Position numbers and translations under genes: made by a program. The notes beneath the pieces were generated by a model. That model was not told where the DNA came from, did not search any database, and was given only the letters and a program-made list of their open reading frames with translations. This document shows positions 33,831 to 35,683 of a stretch of 35,683 nucleotides of DNA, one piece after another. Within the stretch, counting starts at the first letter, position 1. Each line of letters opens with the position of its first letter. Origin of the DNA: CAZTKP01 sp964614215 (GTDB lineage Bacteria > UBP6 > UBA1177); NCBI GenBank assembly GCA_964614215.1, contig CAZTKP010000006.1, positions 1-35,683 of the forward strand, given 5' to 3'.

Positions 33831-33925
33831 GACCTTTCCCCCGGCCCCTTTCCTAAAGGAACGGGGAGATACTTCCATTTGAAATTATTTCCTTTTCCTT
33901 TAGGAGAAGGAGCAAGGAAGAGGTC
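33831..33925. repeat. Two-hairpin palindromic intergenic element (~95 bp)
   Basis: Hairpin 1 pairs CCCC-TTCC (33845-33848, 33850-33853) with GGAA-GGGG (33858-33861, 33863-33866) around loop TAAA. Hairpin 2 pairs CCTT-TCC (33891-33894, 33896-33898) with GGA-AAGG (33903-33905, 33907-33910) around loop TTTA. The outer ends GACCTTTCC (33831-33839) and GGAAGAGGTC (33916-33925) are near-inverted repeats. The whole looks like a REP-pair or small MITE. It occupies much of the 207-bp gap 33740-33946; the rest (33740-33830) is the AT-rich leader of the C25 gene, with no clear promoter. Confidence 0.75.
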
Positions 33926-33946
33926 AAAAAGTATTTGGGGGATGAG

Positions 33947-35683
33947 TTATTTAAGACTTACTTTCTCGATTCCGTTCCAGTCTCTTGCAACGTAGAGGTT
34001 ATCGCCTATAACTGCTGCATCGAGGCTGTAGGAATAATAACCGTAAGTTTTTTCTGTGAGCTCAAGTTTCTTTTCGATCCCTTCGCTTGAGATGTAGTAC
34101 ATTTCATTTGAATCTGTGTAGCCGTAGTAGTAGTTGTCGTTCTCCTCGATAGATACAAGGAATCCGCCGTTCTCTACTGAAGCTGTTCTGTAACCGTTCT
34201 CATAGGTCTGGTTGAATATTCTCTTTCCGTCCTCAGCTCTGAAGATCTGGATGTTCATGTCGATCTCACGGTTGCTGTAGTACCAGTATGAGCACTCTGA
34301 TTCCTCGTAGTTATATGTAGTGTTCCTTGTCTGGACAAAAACTCTGTTGTTTTTCACAATGAAATCGGAGTATTTGTATCTGTACATCTTTTCAGTTGAT
34401 TCATACTCATTGGGAACGCTTATTCTCTTCACAACGCTGACTTTGGTCTTATCGTCGTTGAATTTAAGAATGTAAAGTGTGTGGACATATCTGTTGTAAT
34501 AGTAGTAGTCATCATCCGAATCGACGTCGTCTCTCCAGCTCAGGTGTGAAGTGTAGAGATACTTTCCGTCATTGCTGAGTCCGATAACTTTTCCCGGTAT
34601 GTTGACTTTCTTTCCGACTTTAGGCTCGCCCGGATCGCTCAGATCAACAGGAACGGCGTAGCAGTAAAGAAGTTCCCTATCCTTTTCGTCAAGACCTTTT
34701 CTTTCACACTGAGAATGCCAGATGGTTTTTCCGTCTGCAAAGATTCTGGAATCATAGTCCGGAACCCTGTTGTCAACGGATATTTTGATAGGCTCAGCTT
34801 TTTCCACTGTAGGATCGCTGAGATCATAGGCGTAGATATCTATCTTGTTGATACCGTATCCTTTTCCCTTTCCCTCACAGTCCTCCGAGTATTCATAGCA
34901 GTCATTTTCAGGATAGTAGTAGTCCCAGTCGCTTCTGGTGAAAGCAAGGACACCGTTATCTGTCACAGCTGAACTGTTGTAGCTGTAATAGTAGTAGTAA
35001 TAATCCTCTTTTTCATCTTCAAGTATTCCAAGCTCCACGCTGCCGATCTCTTCCGGATCCTTGTCGTCAGTGAACTTGAATATCTTCACTACAGATCCTG
35101 CTGTTTCTTCTGAACTTCCGCCCTCTGCTCCGTCCATATCATCGACTTCGCCGTAGTAGTAGCTGTAGCTGATGTTGAACATATAGCCTTTGTCGGCAGA
35201 TTTAAGAAGTGAAGCGTAGCCGTAGCTCCTGCTCGATACAGGATTACTTCTCCATTTCACAGGATCGTTATCGTTGCCTGCCTCGTATGTCACAAGTGTC
35301 GACGGCTGTGAGTAGTAGCTGCTGTCCACAGCACAGAGCTGGCTGCCGCAAGTATCCAGATTTGTTACATAATATGCAAGTGTGGACTTTGAAAGGATCT
35401 TTGGGTTGTCACGGTCTTTGGCATCTATCATCTGGACATGTCTGTCACCGATGGAGACGATCTTCTCATCATCGATCGCGATTCCGCGCATGACCTGACT
35501 GTCTGAATCGACGTATCCCCTCTTTGTAAGACCTTTTTCCATATCAAAATCAATGAGGTAGAGTCTGTACATATATCTCCATGTATCCTGCTCATACTCA
35601 TTTACAGGAAGAAGAATAAGTCCCAGATCATCGAATATTTTAAAAGCTTTCCAGTCGTAGTTAGCTTCCGAGTATGAGTAGTT
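33947..35683 (-). CDS. Beta-propeller domain protein with Tyr-rich loops, 5' end beyond window
   Basis: 578 codons are visible; the frame stays open to the window edge, so the gene starts outside, even though an internal ATG exists at 35572. The visible N-terminus contains YDWKAFKIFDDLGLILLPVN, a motif of the Beta_propel family (PF09826-like secreted propellers). Repeated blade-like strands follow, such as MRGIAIDDEKIVSIGDRHVQ and DGKYLYTSHLSW. Several loops hold runs of tyrosine with acidic residues (DYYYYYYSYNSS, DDDYYYYNRY, DNYYYGYTD), coded by TAC/TAT repeats. Two cysteines (CGSQLC) near the start may form a disulfide. Likely secreted or surface bound; function unknown. The C-terminus VARDWNGIEKVSLK ends 21 bp before the two-hairpin element. 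Confidence 0.85.
   Translation of the reverse strand, partial: NYSYSEANYDWKAFKIFDDLGLILLPVNEYEQDTWRYMYRLYLIDFDMEKGLTKRGYVDSDSQVMRGIAIDDEKIVSIGDRHVQMIDAKDRDNPKILSKSTLAYYVTNLDTCGSQLCAVDSSYYSQPSTLVTYEAGNDNDPVKWRSNPVSSRSYGYASLLKSADKGYMFNISYSYYYGEVDDMDGAEGGSSEETAGSVVKIFKFTDDKDPEEIGSVELGILEDEKEDYYYYYYSYNSSAVTDNGVLAFTRSDWDYYYPENDCYEYSEDCEGKGKGYGINKIDIYAYDLSDPTVEKAEPIKISVDNRVPDYDSRIFADGKTIWHSQCERKGLDEKDRELLYCYAVPVDLSDPGEPKVGKKVNIPGKVIGLSNDGKYLYTSHLSWRDDVDSDDDYYYYNRYVHTLYILKFNDDKTKVSVVKRISVPNEYESTEKMYRYKYSDFIVKNNRVFVQTRNTTYNYEESECSYWYYSNREIDMNIQIFRAEDGKRIFNQTYENGYRTASVENGGFLVSIEENDNYYYGYTDSNEMYYISSEGIEKKLELTEKTYGYYSYSLDAAVIGDNLYVARDWNGIEKVSLK

Overview
The window reads as ordinary chromosome from a Gram-negative, probably uncultured bacterium. 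Evidence for an outer membrane is a signal-peptide protein with a barrel-like C-terminal half, two candidate lipoproteins and a SPOR-domain protein. A run of exactly 100 N (23933-24032) shows the sequence comes from a scaffolded draft or metagenome assembly. Base composition looks to be in the low-to-mid 40s % GC (estimated by eye), AGA/AGG are common arginine codons, and TTG/GTG starts are frequent. The Asp-rich lipoprotein linker and the PurS-PurL fusion would fit a deltaproteobacteria/Myxococcota-like or related candidate lineage, but this is only a guess.

Layout. (1) 49-3929, plus strand: an acyl-activating enzyme/ACP/acyltransferase fusion, then a FetAB-type ABC pair. (2) 3919-4443: a repeat island with four short palindromic elements (GTAGGGG heads, 8-bp stems) and a truncated REP-associated tyrosine transposase (RAYT). 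One element supplies the last codons of fetB and another supplies the tail of the RAYT remnant. (3) 4556-14868, plus strand: housekeeping genes lepA, purA, ribBA, ribH, nusB, an unknown gene, holB, ricT, tatD and a 2-hydroxyacyl-CoA dehydratase D-like gene. Most overlap or lie a few bases apart, and holB-ricT-tatD matches the order known from Firmicutes. (4) 14978-23716, plus strand: behind a near-consensus sigma-70 promoter lie an unusual aconitase-family protein, a glycosyltransferase, a SPOR protein, an outer-membrane protein, two exported or lipid-anchored proteins, a small unknown, and nadE-nadD. (5) 23720-31883, minus strand: purL (PurSL type), purQ, a 48-aa membrane protein, a K+ channel, psd, xerD-like recombinase, an M50 protease, a hexapeptide-repeat protein cut by the assembly gap, and a PspC protein. 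(6) 31967-35683, minus strand: a gingipain-family (C25) lipoprotein and a beta-propeller protein that runs off the right edge, separated by a two-hairpin palindrome.

How it works together. Region 1 links fatty-acid activation and phospholipid acylation; psd in region 5 makes phosphatidylethanolamine. purA, purL and purQ serve purine synthesis, ribBA and ribH riboflavin, and nadE-nadD the last steps of NAD synthesis. The central envelope block (17606-22359) contains four genes I cannot assign to a known system; together with the odd aconitase paralogue and the REP/RAYT island it is the least explained part. No rRNA, tRNA, CRISPR array, prophage or complete insertion sequence was seen.
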